64,000 nucleotides of DNA from Sebastes aleutianus (lineage: Eukaryota; Chordata; Actinopteri; Perciformes; Sebastidae): positions 32,260,804 through 32,324,803 of the forward strand of contig CAKAKS010000060.1 of NCBI GenBank assembly GCA_916700875.1, in the 5' to 3' direction. The notes under the pieces were generated by a model, which made no database searches, had not been told where the DNA came from, and was given only the letters and a program-made list of their open reading frames with translations. Shown here piece by piece: positions 34,206 to 43,567 of the stretch (within the stretch, counting starts at the first letter, position 1; every line of letters begins with the position of its first letter). The position numbers were made by a program, and so were the translations under genes.

Positions 34206-36021
34206 GACCTCAGAGTATAAGCTGATACAGACAAACATAATGCACACATATGCTACAATGCATCTTTTAGAATTTTAAATAGCCAGCTGCAAAGTGTGGT
34301 TAAGTTACAATCCATCAAACTGACCTCAGCGTTCCTCCCCCGAATGAGTTACGATGCACTCTATGCATCGTGACCCCATCACGCATCAGACAACCCTGAT
34401 TACTGTGGCTCCAAGATTTCACCTCGTACTCGAGGAAGCCAAAGGAATTAAATAATGATTGTGCGATGCTGTAACTGCACCACGACAGTGAAGGCAAAGC
34501 TTGTTATCTCAGTACAAGACGGACTACAAGAAAACGGTCACTCATGCACCGTAGAAACAGAGACGGTAAGAGAGTAACGTCATTTGCAGGAATGATTGGG
34601 ATTATAAAGTCAAACATTAGTTATCAGAACAGCTAGAAGAACATTCACTTAGAAAGAAATTAAAGACTGGAGGTAAAAAACAGAAGGTCTACAAAAGGTC
34701 TGAGCTCTAAGATGACCACTCTAATTAGTAGACGATGAGGTCTTCCTCTTCAAAAAGAAAGTCTTGTGCTCTTTTGTGAGTAAGAAAAAGCTCTAAGCCC
34801 CACTCTTCTCTGGCTCATCTGAAAGTATATTACTGGACCATTTTCTTTTCCCAGACCTAAGAAGCTGTCCTGTCCATAGCATTACATCCTCTTTAAACAT
34901 TCCCCCTCATACAGAGCCACGTGTCTTTAAAATTACTTTGCTTCCCTTCAGCCAACATTTTAAATTACTGAGCAAGCACATACACATTTCTAACATTAAA
35001 CGTGTACTTCCTATCTTTGAACGTTTCCTCTTTTTAAGTGCTTTTCTTTCTCTATTTGCCCACTCCACCATTATGTGTCTTTCCCCTGCATGTAGTGTGA
35101 AATGAGGGTCCACTATCAGTCGTCTTAGTGAGTCTCTGCGGACCCTCCAAAGTCTCTTGGAGCCCTCAAGTCCAGCTGGACACTCATATTAATCCTGTAC
35201 GTTGATGCAGGATTAATATGATTGTTCATGTTCCTCTCTGCAGTGTTGCCTTCAGGGATGAAATCGGAGACAATAATGCTTCTGGATAAAAAACAAAAAC
35301 AAATTAACACAATAAATCGATGGACATTTGAAAACATTGCAGCAGACGTAACCGCCAAGATGACACTAAACTGAGCAGCCAGAAGATATAAAGAGATAAT
35401 AACTGTCTCTTGTCCAGTCCTGTTTATTCCAGTCTTCAACTGATAATAGAAATCTATTCAATACATAATAATTTCTTTGGGCTGCTCCGACATGGGATTT
35501 GGAAAAATTGCCACCCACTCTTAAAAGAGCATCTGTGGCACTAAATTGGGGCAAAGTGTGGTCGAGTTTAGGGGAAAGCAAACAACGTTTTTAAACCTTA
35601 ATAGATGAGTAACTGTCTATAAAGAGTACTGAAAACTAAATGCCTTTGTTTTAATTATTCTTGCAAGAATGGTTGTTCAACAAAACACACAGAACATACA
35701 CAGTCTGCAAGTTTGTTCAGAGAGCAACACCCGCAATAAGGGTGAGGCATCTATTTATCCATTAACAAAGCAGGATGCGGTTACTTAGCTTACAAGAAGT
35801 AAGTCGTACATGCAAGAACATTCAGGCGTACAAAAACTAGTCTAGACTGGCGTGCAAGACAGGTTTGAAAACAACACATTGCTATAGGAAAGGGGAAGTG
35901 AGTGCTTTTGGGGCCAGCCCAGCACATTTCCATTACAAGATTAAATGATGAGCTTTGTGCTGCTTTATTTTCACATGACATTAATATAGTTGGCTCTGTC
36001 GTTCGTCTCCTGTTTTTCTTT
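34206..36021. other. Repeat-poor non-coding stretch
   Basis: No gene recognised. A short exact inverted pair (ATTAATCCTG / CAGGATTAAT) occurs near 35190-35216. Confidence 0.35.
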
Positions 36022-36444
36022 TAGGGCTGTCAAAGTGAACGTGATAATAACGCGCTATTAATTTCTTTAAGGGAGTAACGCAATTGATTTTCTGGAGGCT
36101 GTACCGTTTTAAAGTTAGAGTGAAGCTACTGGTAACATTTGAATCTAGAAAACCTGAGGAATCCATTGGTACCAACCATGTCATACTAGCTTGTGGAGAA
36201 GGAGGCTAAATCACGCTCCAAACTTAGAAAAACTGTCATGGCCATTTTCAAAGGGGTCCTTTTGAAATGGGTTCTATGGGTACCCACGAGTCTCCCCTTT
36301 ACAGACATGCCCACTTTATGTTAACCACAAAGAGTATTAAATACTTGACAAATCTCCCTTTAAGGTAGATTGTGAACAAATAAAAAATGTGCAATTAATT
36401 TGCAATTAATCGCAATTAAATATTTTAATCGATTTACAGCCCTA
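36022..36444 (-). mobile_element. R1 hAT-like element, internally deleted copy with both ends
   Basis: It runs from TAGGGCTGTCAAAG to ACAGCCCTA, with R1 interior in reverse orientation, including GGTACCCACGAGTCTCCCCT and ACATGCCCACTTTATG. A piece present in the 62618 copy (the CTGTCAGTGTGTCAGTG part) is missing. I see no target duplication here. Confidence 0.88.
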
Positions 36445-37163
36445 GTGAAACACCTTTACACCTAAAACCAATCATTGTGATAGCTGATACACTGGATACA
36501 CAAATAAGACAAAAATAGAAAAACAATAGCATTGTTTGTTTGGGATTTTGGGCCAGAAATAACCAGCTTCGGTCGAGTTCAGGCAACTCAAAGAATTTGT
36601 TAAAAAGAATTCAACTCTCCGCATAATACAAATCTGTGGATGGAGCCCGGTTCATTGGAGTTGAAGGTTAATGAGCATATTCACCATCCTGACCTCCAGC
36701 AACCTTTCGTTCCACTGTGCTGCTTCAGTGTGAAACTACAGTCTCCCTGAATCTTTATAAAAGGCTGATAAAAGTACATTTGCCCAGCTGTACTTGACGG
36801 TCCACTGTATGAGTGGCTTTCTGACAGGCAGGCAGGTTTTTTATTTCAGAAAGTTTTGGGAACATTCCCTTCCCATCTTAAGGAGTTAAAAACTCAGAAA
36901 ATGAATCATATTTTCTTTTCTATCTTTGTGGTATAGCCAAGGAGAGAATCCTCAAATCCCTTGTGGGGACCGTTTCCATTGGCTCACAGGTCTGGGGTCC
37001 CCAGCAGGGAGTAGAGAACCACTGTAAGTAACATAACAACACATTCTCACTCCAAATACCGACGCTTGGTCAGCGGCCCTACGCTTCAAACTGTGACGCT
37101 CTAGGTACCTCTCTAGCATCAGTTTTGGACGTGTCAGTTTCCCCTCATTATATGCATAGTGTC
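36445..37163. other. Unassigned non-coding stretch
   Basis: From about 37035 the sequence begins to resemble family H flanks. No gene is seen. Confidence 0.35.
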
Positions 37164-37355
37164 ATTTTCAAAATAAACTTCCGTGCTCACAGGAAAGGCA
37201 CAGGTTACGCTTGTTACATGCATATAGTTTCTTTTCTGTTTTTCTTCATGACAGTTTTTACTCATGTAAAGTGTCTTTGAGTTTTTTTGAAAAGCGCTCT
37301 ATAAATAAAATTGATTATTATTATTTTATTATTATTATTTTCAAAATAAACTTCC
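37164..37355 (+). mobile_element. 5'-truncated LINE insertion with 19-bp target duplication
   Basis: The 19-base word ATTTTCAAAATAAACTTCC occurs at 37164-37182 and again at 37337-37355. Between them lies about 154 bases ending with the fish L2-type tail (GTAAAGTGTCTTTGAG, GAAAAGCGCTCTATAAAT) and an ATT repeat. This is the signature of target-primed reverse transcription of a severely 5'-truncated LINE. The same tail lies at 42130-42206. Confidence 0.88.
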
Positions 37356-37379
37356 AACGTAGGTTTATTTAGTTTTTAC

Positions 37380-37690
37380 TTAAACAACAAATGTACTTAG
37401 GTTAGGTTTAGGAAAACATCATGGTTTGGGTTAAAATAAGCATGTTTCTTACATAAAATAACTATGTTCGTTACGTAACTGCCGTTAGCAAAGTACGTAA
37501 CTGATGTTACAAAACTACTGTAAAATAAGTCAACGTTGACTTGGTATCACACGGGACACAATCAGCGGTCCATAGGGTGAAAGTCCTGTGTGTGTTCGAC
37601 CCATCCATGCTCCACTCCCAACCGCCCTACACACACTTTCTTGCTCTTTATACTACGTCAGTTGCTCCGACTGTAGCGAATGATGACTGA
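37380..37690 (+). mobile_element. Family H element, right part
   Basis: TAGGTTTAGGAAAACATCAT, GGTTTGGGTTAAAATAAG, GGGTGAAAGTCCTGTGTG and CTCTTTATACTACGTCA match the copies at 47960-48063 plus 48617-48800 and at 27880-28690. The LINE at 37164-37355 sits near it. Confidence 0.65.
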
Positions 37691-39635
37691 ACTGGGGGGT
37701 CTGAAGAAACGGCACAGAGACACTGCACCAGACAGAGAGAGATGGAGATGGAAAAACGCATCGAGGTAACATGCCAGCCGACCATATCCGAGGATGCCCC
37801 AGGACGCCAAAAGAGAGCCACCGAGGAAGAGAAACGACTCAATCCGGGTCGCACAATTGGATCCAAGCGATCCAAAATGCTCCAGACAGAAAATCTGTCG
37901 CCACTCAACTCCGAACAGCAAAACCTCCATCCACCAGCCTACTCAGCGAGGGTGTGGATGGATGCATTTTCAGAAGTGAAAGAGTTTGATGATTAGACTT
38001 ATAAACAAATTTATAGTCAATTAATAAATAAGGTCAGTTTACAAAAATGGATAATCAATATTAGACGCAAGAAGAATTAGGAAATCCATCCGTAAATTCT
38101 AAACCTGAATTAGACCACGCCTAAATGTATAGATGAAACTGCTTCTCAATCTTCCCCGGTGCTTCTTAAACTCTCTGCTGCTGAACGTCGCATTAATACC
38201 AAAACTAAATTTAGTTGATAGGCAGACGTCAAATTCAGTCGGAGAGTTATCAGTCACTGAATTGACCTGGTCACATTTAATTTTGTTTCAATCCATTAAT
38301 GTTCATCATTGTATTCACTGTATTCCTTATCCATTCTCATCATCCTTTATTCATTTAATTCCTTTTTCCTTTTGTGTTATCATTTATTCAATTATATTCT
38401 GTTAGTAGTTTAGTCAAATAAACACTTCATTTTATAAAGAACTCGGTTACTTGATTTTGTGTGTGTATATAACCAAGTCAAATCACTGTTGCACACCAGG
38501 CCCAAGAACCAAAGAAGAGTGTGAGACTCAGTTGATTAATATCAAATTGTGAATTTTTCCCTGTTTTTATAAAACTGGGTGATGCCTGGGTAAAGTCTAA
38601 TATTAAAACTAATTGTGTGTGATATTTGAAGCTGAGTGTCACCACTCTCCTTCACCTCTTATGACAATTAATGGGTTTATGATTGATAATTTTGGGTTAT
38701 TAATTATAGAAACATATTTTGATATAAATGAATGACTGATTATTGTTCTGCTCTGTGCAATACGGCTACACACTACATGACCGTTTAATAATGACGGGGT
38801 CGGGCGTCTCGGTGCATCGGTATCAGACGTGGAGGAGGCGCTGACCGAGTATTTGACGAGCTGGGAGTGAGAACGGGTTGAATATAACAGACACTCAAAA
38901 TGTGTACATGTGTATCTACAGAAAGTTTTGGATGTGTAAATATGTTTTTTTTTGCCTTTGATTACAATGCAAAATGCAGCACCATTCCCTAACGCTGATG
39001 CACGTCAGTCTTTTCCAAAATGAAGAAATATTCCCCTGTCTTCTTCTGAGCCCGCTCCCACTGTGCTCGGGATGTCATATGGTGTGATGGGAGCAGGCGA
39101 GGTCTGAGGGTAATTGGCTTTGTAAAGCCTGAGTCAAAATGCAAATTTGTGTCAACATTTTCGCAGGTGTTTCTACTTTTATTGAATAACTCGGAACAAC
39201 TGAGTACAAACAAACTGCAACTTGTGACAGGTCTATAAATAATCTCTCCGCGAGTTGACGGAAACCCAGCTGAATTACTGATTGCAGACATGAATACCAT
39301 TAATGAAGCTTCGCAACTGCACATACAGCGTTTTTTGGAGCGGCACGCAGAGGCAGTGTTTCTATGCTAATGTAGAAGCCGTATACAAAACAACTGTCCT
39401 GCGGCATTTCAGTGCAAATACTGGATGTCTAAAGGAAGAGGAGGAGGAGAACGTGCTGGTTAGAGGAACAGTATAGCATACTGTGCAAAGCTTCATTGTT
39501 TTGTGCATATAGTTAAGGGTGTATGTTGAATTAGGGTTTCCCTCAGACTAAAGACTAGACCAGTTCTCTTTATTCAATTACTTGTATTATCTTTATATTG
39601 TCACTGCTGACTGGGATTGTCTCTCTGTCAACCCT
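37691..39635. other. Repeat-poor non-coding stretch
   Basis: Three overlapping + frames at 37742-37996 are chance frames within one short segment; none has a known domain. No exon can be supported. Confidence 0.35.
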
Positions 39636-40319
39636 TACAAAAAAAGAAGTATACTTCAAGTTTATTTTATGATGTAAATTTAAGTATAGTTCAAGTATAA
39701 TCCCAAGTATACTTTATGTTATAAGAATACTAATATCAATATACTAGTAGTATACTTGTAAGTGTACCACTTCAATACTTCTTGGGACTAAATTGGCCAA
39801 CTTTTTAGTTTATAAAAGTATACTTTTAAGTATATTTTACATGTAAGAGTAGTAAACTTTGAGTACACAACTAGTTTACATCCAAGTCGTATTTTGTACT
39901 GCAACTATAATATGAACTATACTACAAGTCAACTTATAGGCATACTGTTAGTTTACTAGTTATGTATTTGTCGCCCACTTTTTAGTTTATGAAAGTATAC
40001 TTTAAAGAATACTCTAAGTAAACGTTTTTTTTTTTAATGCAAGTATACTTGTAAGTTTTCTTTAAGTTAATTTATAGTAATTAGCCAAATATACTTACAC
40101 TTTTCTGTATACTTTGCAGTATAAGCCAAGTACACTTGGACTTTTCTGTATACTTGCCAAGTACACTTAGTCTTTTCTGTCTGTATACTTGTCGGTATAA
40201 GCCAAGTATGCGTAAGTATAATTTTGTTAAGGTGATCTCTGATAAGTACATAAAAAGTAATCTGAAAGCATACTCTCTTATTTTAAGATTTTAAAGAAGT
40301 ATACTAATAACATACTTAA

Positions 40320-40320
<1 letters not shown>
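39636..40320. repeat. AAGTATACTT palindrome-rich array
   Basis: About 680 bases of AT-rich sequence contain many copies of the 10-base palindrome AAGTATACTT and its variants (GTATACTT, AAGTATAC, AAGTACACTT) at irregular spacing. Longer recurring words are CTTTTTAGTTTATAAAAGTA near 39800 and its variant near 39980, and CTTTTCTGTATACTT three times between 40100 and 40190. This is a degenerate short-unit repeat rather than a clean tandem. Confidence 0.85.

Positions 40321-40357
<37 letters not shown>
40321..40357. repeat. (ATCT)n microsatellite
   Basis: Nine ATCT units directly follow the palindrome-rich array. Confidence 0.97.
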
Positions 40358-41394
40358 CTGCAGTATCCATAAATTTGCATCAGTTACCCAAAAACCAGCA
40401 CGTACCATTGAAACTAACGGCCTAATGAGCCAGTGGTTAACATCACAAACACGACTGGCTCCTGATTCACTCCTCCGTGTCAAATCTAATTAATAGTGAA
40501 TAATAATAAGTATTTGCAAACAAATCACACACTGTAAGTAACGCTGGGCTTTGATTAGCTGACTCATTAATCAGTCCGGGGTTTTCTCACTGCTTGCCCG
40601 CTCATCTTTCTCCATCTTTCATCTCGGGGCAGATATGCAGTCAGTTAATCCCCCACTGTATTTATTGTAATTCTGTCCAAACACTATAAATCAGCAAATA
40701 GTTTGTTACTCATGCACTCAGCAGTAATAAAGCATTAATTGGTTATTTGGGGAATAAAGAAGCAAGTAAAAAAATAGAACAATACATCAGCTAATATGGA
40801 AATAATCATGTCAGGCACGGAGTAAATATTGCAAGGAGTGGACCCGATGGGCTCTGCGGGAGCTGTATGTTGTGTTTCTGACCGAGGAGGTCCGCTGATA
40901 TGATGCAACACGCCTGTAACGAGCTGCCACGTGTTGGGGAAGTATGCATACATTTGGCAATCAAGTTTTCTGTGAGTTTCACAGCTTCCTTTTCTGCAGC
41001 TTCTAGCTTTCGTGATGATTATCTTGCCGTGTGAAAGGCCTTTTAAAGAAAATGAGATCTTCACTAGAAGCAACGGCTTCTCACACTTTTAGTACCAGAT
41101 GCAGCGCAGCGACTAAGAGACCAACATGTTTATAAATGGCTCATTAGTACTTGTGCATCAATATAAAGTGTCTTCCTACATGGGTTTATGTCGCCTGCCA
41201 TTAAGGCAGCAGTGTGATTAAGTCGGATGGGGTGCTTTCTGCAATGCTGTTCCAATCTGCTCTGATGTGACGGGGTTAATGTACCTCTATATCTTGTTCT
41301 CTGGTTGTTATAATTATACAAAACTGATCTGCTTACAGTTTATTTTGACTGGGAGAACCTCCAAACTCCAGAATATCTTCTTCTGTCATCCTTA
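40358..41394. other. Repeat-poor non-coding stretch
   Basis: No gene recognised. Confidence 0.35.
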
Positions 41395-41962
41395 AAATGG
41401 AGCAGGAGATGGATAGGCGGTTCGGTGCGGCGTCTGCAGTTATGCGGGCGCTGTTCCGCACCGTTGTGGTGAAAAGGGAGCGGAGTCGGAAGGCAAAGCT
41501 CACGATTTACCGGTCCATCTACGTTCCGACCCTCACCTGTCGTCATGAGCTTTGGGTAGTGACCGAAAGAATGAGATCGCGGATACAAGCGGCTGAAATG
41601 AGCTTCCTTCGTAGGGTTTCTGGGCTCAACCTTAGAGATAGGGTGAGGAGCTCAGACATCTGGAGGGAGCTCGGAGTAGAGCCGCTGCTCCTTCGCATCG
41701 AAAGAGACCAGCTGAGGTGGTTCAACATCTGATCAGGATCCTCCTGGACGCCTCCCTTTGGAGTTTTTTCGGGCACGTCCAACTGGTAAGAGGCCCCGGG
41801 GTAGACCCAGAACACACTGGAGGGATTATATATCTCGTCTGGCCAGGGAACGCCTCAGGGTCCCCCAGGAAGAGCTGGAAAACGTTGCTGGGGAGAGGGA
41901 CGTCTGGAACTTCCTGCTTAGCCTGCTGCCCCCGGTTAAGTGGAAGAAAATGGATGGATGGA
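41395..41962 (+). mobile_element. Rex3 (RTE-group) LINE 3' end, frameshifted
   Basis: The frame at 41397-41732 gives MDRRFGAASAVMRALF, IYVPTLTCRHELWVVTERMR and IQAAEMSFLRRVSGL. After a frameshift near 41735 the frame at 41758 gives FRARPTGKRPRGRPRTHWRD and PQEELENVAGERDVW. This is the post-RT C-terminal region of fish RTE LINEs. The 3' end stops in GGATGGATGGAT, and Rex3 is known to end in GATG tandem repeats, which supports that name. The RT catalytic core and endonuclease are absent. Confidence 0.85.
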
Positions 41963-41969
41963 TCCATTT

Positions 41970-42206
41970 TACATTTTATTTATATAGCGCTTTTCTAAAA
42001 ACTGGGTTGAGACTGCACCAAACTGTCCGCATTCAAATCACAAATCAAAACTCACCTTTTTAGAACTGCTTTTGATGTGTTATTAATATTGTGTGTCTTA
42101 TATCTTTTTTATGATGTACTTGTTTTATGATATTTTTATCTATGTAAAGTGTCTTTGAGTTTTTAGAAAAGCGCTATATAAATAAAATGTATTATTATTA
42201 TTATTC
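41970..42206 (+). mobile_element. L2-type LINE 3' tail
   Basis: TGTAAAGTGTCTTTGAGTTT and GAAAAGCGCTATATAAATAA followed by TTA repeats form the LINE 3' tail also seen at 37260-37336. Just after the Rex3 end, ATTTATATAGCGCTTTTCTA at 41979 is the same tail in reverse, so the two tails face each other across about 190 bases. Confidence 0.75.
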
Positions 42207-42266
42207 TACCTCGTTTTGTTCTCATTCAGGCACCAAAAACCGGCACGGGAGCCCATATGGCTCCAT

Positions 42267-42420
42267 CAGAATCAGAATCGTGTTTATTGCCAGGTGTAAG
42301 AGGCATACACTAGGAATTTGCTTTGGTTTTGTTGGTGCAAGTCAAACAGTATAATAACAAAAGAATAGATAAAAACATTAGAATAAAATTAAAAAAAAAT
42401 GTTTAATTTTCTACCAATAT
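42267..42420. repeat. Common teleost interspersed repeat (ATCAGAATCAGAATC type)
   Basis: CATCAGAATCAGAATCGTGT, TTATTGCCAGGTGTAAGAGG and ACTAGGAATTTGCTTTGGTT are words of a frequent fish repeat; class not determined. Confidence 0.65.
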
Positions 42421-42635
42421 ACAATATAAAAAATAAGCTATAAACAAAAAACATGATATAAACAGATAGTGCAAATATTGCCTTATTATCCATGTGCCCC
42501 TCAACCCACCACACCACCACCACCTCTGTCCCTCTGTCCCTGTGTAGTTATACAGCCCTCCTGTCCCCCTGTGGACTGTTTTCTCTGAGTACTGCAGCAA
42601 CACCGAGCAGGCTATAAATCACATTGCATTATCAC
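42421..42635. other. Spacer before CpG-rich promoter
   Basis: AT-rich then C-rich sequence with no recognised feature. Confidence 0.35.
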
Positions 42636-42900
42636 CGCTTCGTGCTGCGTCGCCTCGCGTTCTGCCCGCCCACCGCGCGCCTCCGATTGGGAAACCGGTG
42701 CAACCGTAAATCCCGCCTCCTTCCTCTGGAGCCGGTGATTGGGAGAGAGAGGAGCGATCCTTGAACTGCCAATCATGCGCTTCTCTTGTGCGCGTCGCGT
42801 CCACTGCTGCTGCTGCTGCGACGCGCAGAGCGACGAGACGCGCTGCGCTGCAGACCGACAGAGACACACAGAGACACACTGAGACACACTGGAGCAGCTA
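42636..42900 (+). promoter_or_regulatory. CpG-rich candidate promoter with three CCAAT boxes
   Basis: This segment is dense in CpG in an otherwise CpG-poor window. It carries GATTGG (inverted CCAAT) at 42685-42690 and 42737-42742 and CCAAT at 42769-42773. A CCCGCCTCC GC-box-like site is near 42712, and a CTG run lies at 42804-42819. No TATA box is placed at a usual distance. It lies about 450-700 bases upstream of the signal-peptide exon, so it is the natural promoter for that gene. The exact start of transcription cannot be read from sequence. Confidence 0.7.
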
Positions 42901-43340
42901 ATTACGCACAAGTGTTGGCTGGTCAGGACGCGCGGACTCCATCCTGTTCTCTGACATAATAAAAAATACAAAAAACATTTTTTTGTGCAAGTCATTGGAC
43001 AGTTTATACCTTTTTCTTCTCATGCATTTTCTAAAAGATTTTCCTCCAAGGCACTAAGAAGAGAAACTAAGTGCGTCTGGGATATTTTTTTCTTGCTCTG
43101 ATATTTTTCTGTCTCTCTCTTCGTCATCAGAAGCAAAAAAGTGGATAAGACGGATGTTTTCGTCCAGTCACACGTTGGACTACTGCTGTTGACATTCATC
43201 CACTGGCTCGCTTCTTTTTATATATATATATATACAGATATTCCCACTGCATATTGCGCCACCGTACAGGAGGAATACCAAGGCATCTATCTATCAGGCT
43301 GCGAAAACAAGCAGAGAAATCAATCACACACAACTCCATC
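42901..43340 (+). other. Candidate 5' untranslated leader with two short upstream ORFs
   Basis: Between the CpG-rich promoter and the start codon there is no strong splice pair, so this is probably exon 1 leader. It contains two ATG-initiated upstream ORFs that both end before the main start: 43022-43057 (11 codons plus stop) and 43154-43192 (12 codons plus stop). A (TA)n run lies at 43219-43234. Upstream ORFs of this kind often dampen translation; that role is inference. Confidence 0.5.
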
Positions 43341-43407
43341 ATGGGCTGCCTCCTCTTGCGGAACGCGTTCGCTGCTGGTTTCATCCTTGTTGTTCTGCTG
43401 TCGAAAG
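43341..43407 (+). CDS. First coding exon: signal peptide of an unidentified secreted/membrane protein
   Basis: The exon codes for 22 full residues starting MGCLLLRN and including the hydrophobic core FILVVLL, then SK and the first base of the next codon. The n-region arginine, short hydrophobic core and small residues before the exon end fit a secretory signal peptide. The start ATG has A at -3 and G at +4 (CATCATGG), a good context, and no in-frame ATG lies upstream of it before the leader ORFs. The exon ends AAAG|GTAAGT, a consensus donor in phase 1. A phase-1 intron right after the signal peptide is common in receptors and cell-adhesion proteins with Ig, cadherin or similar domains. I do not recognise the gene. 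No matching second exon is visible downstream. That it is real rests on promoter, start, signal peptide and donor agreeing. Confidence 0.75.
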
Positions 43408-43413
43408 GTAAGT
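43408..43413 (+). other. Splice donor GTAAGT of the signal-peptide exon
   Basis: Exon sequence TCGAAAG is followed by GTAAGT, matching the vertebrate U1 consensus at every intronic position. It sets a phase-1 exon end and begins an intron that appears to run to the window edge. Confidence 0.8.
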
Positions 43414-43550
43414 TCTTTACTGAAGCTACTTTATGGTTTGTGCGTGCAGCTGCTGCAGCTCTAACGCGTGCATTCTCCTGTTCATTTTCTGGAAGCGGTT
43501 GTGGAGGTGAATACTAATGATGGAGGGATGGGGAGGGATGGAAAGAAGGA

Positions 43551-43567
43551 GGGGGGGGGGGGGGGGG
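43551..43567. repeat. G17 homopolymer in intron 1
   Basis: Seventeen consecutive G residues about 140 bases after the donor, preceded by GGGATGGGGAGGGATGG. The strand asymmetry and G runs could form a quadruplex or favour an R-loop just downstream of the promoter; the exact length is also prone to sequencing error. Confidence 0.9.

Noticed and set aside
37742..37996. Three overlapping + strand frames suggesting a short exon
   Set aside because: All three frames are open over the same short segment, which is a composition effect; no splice sites or homology.
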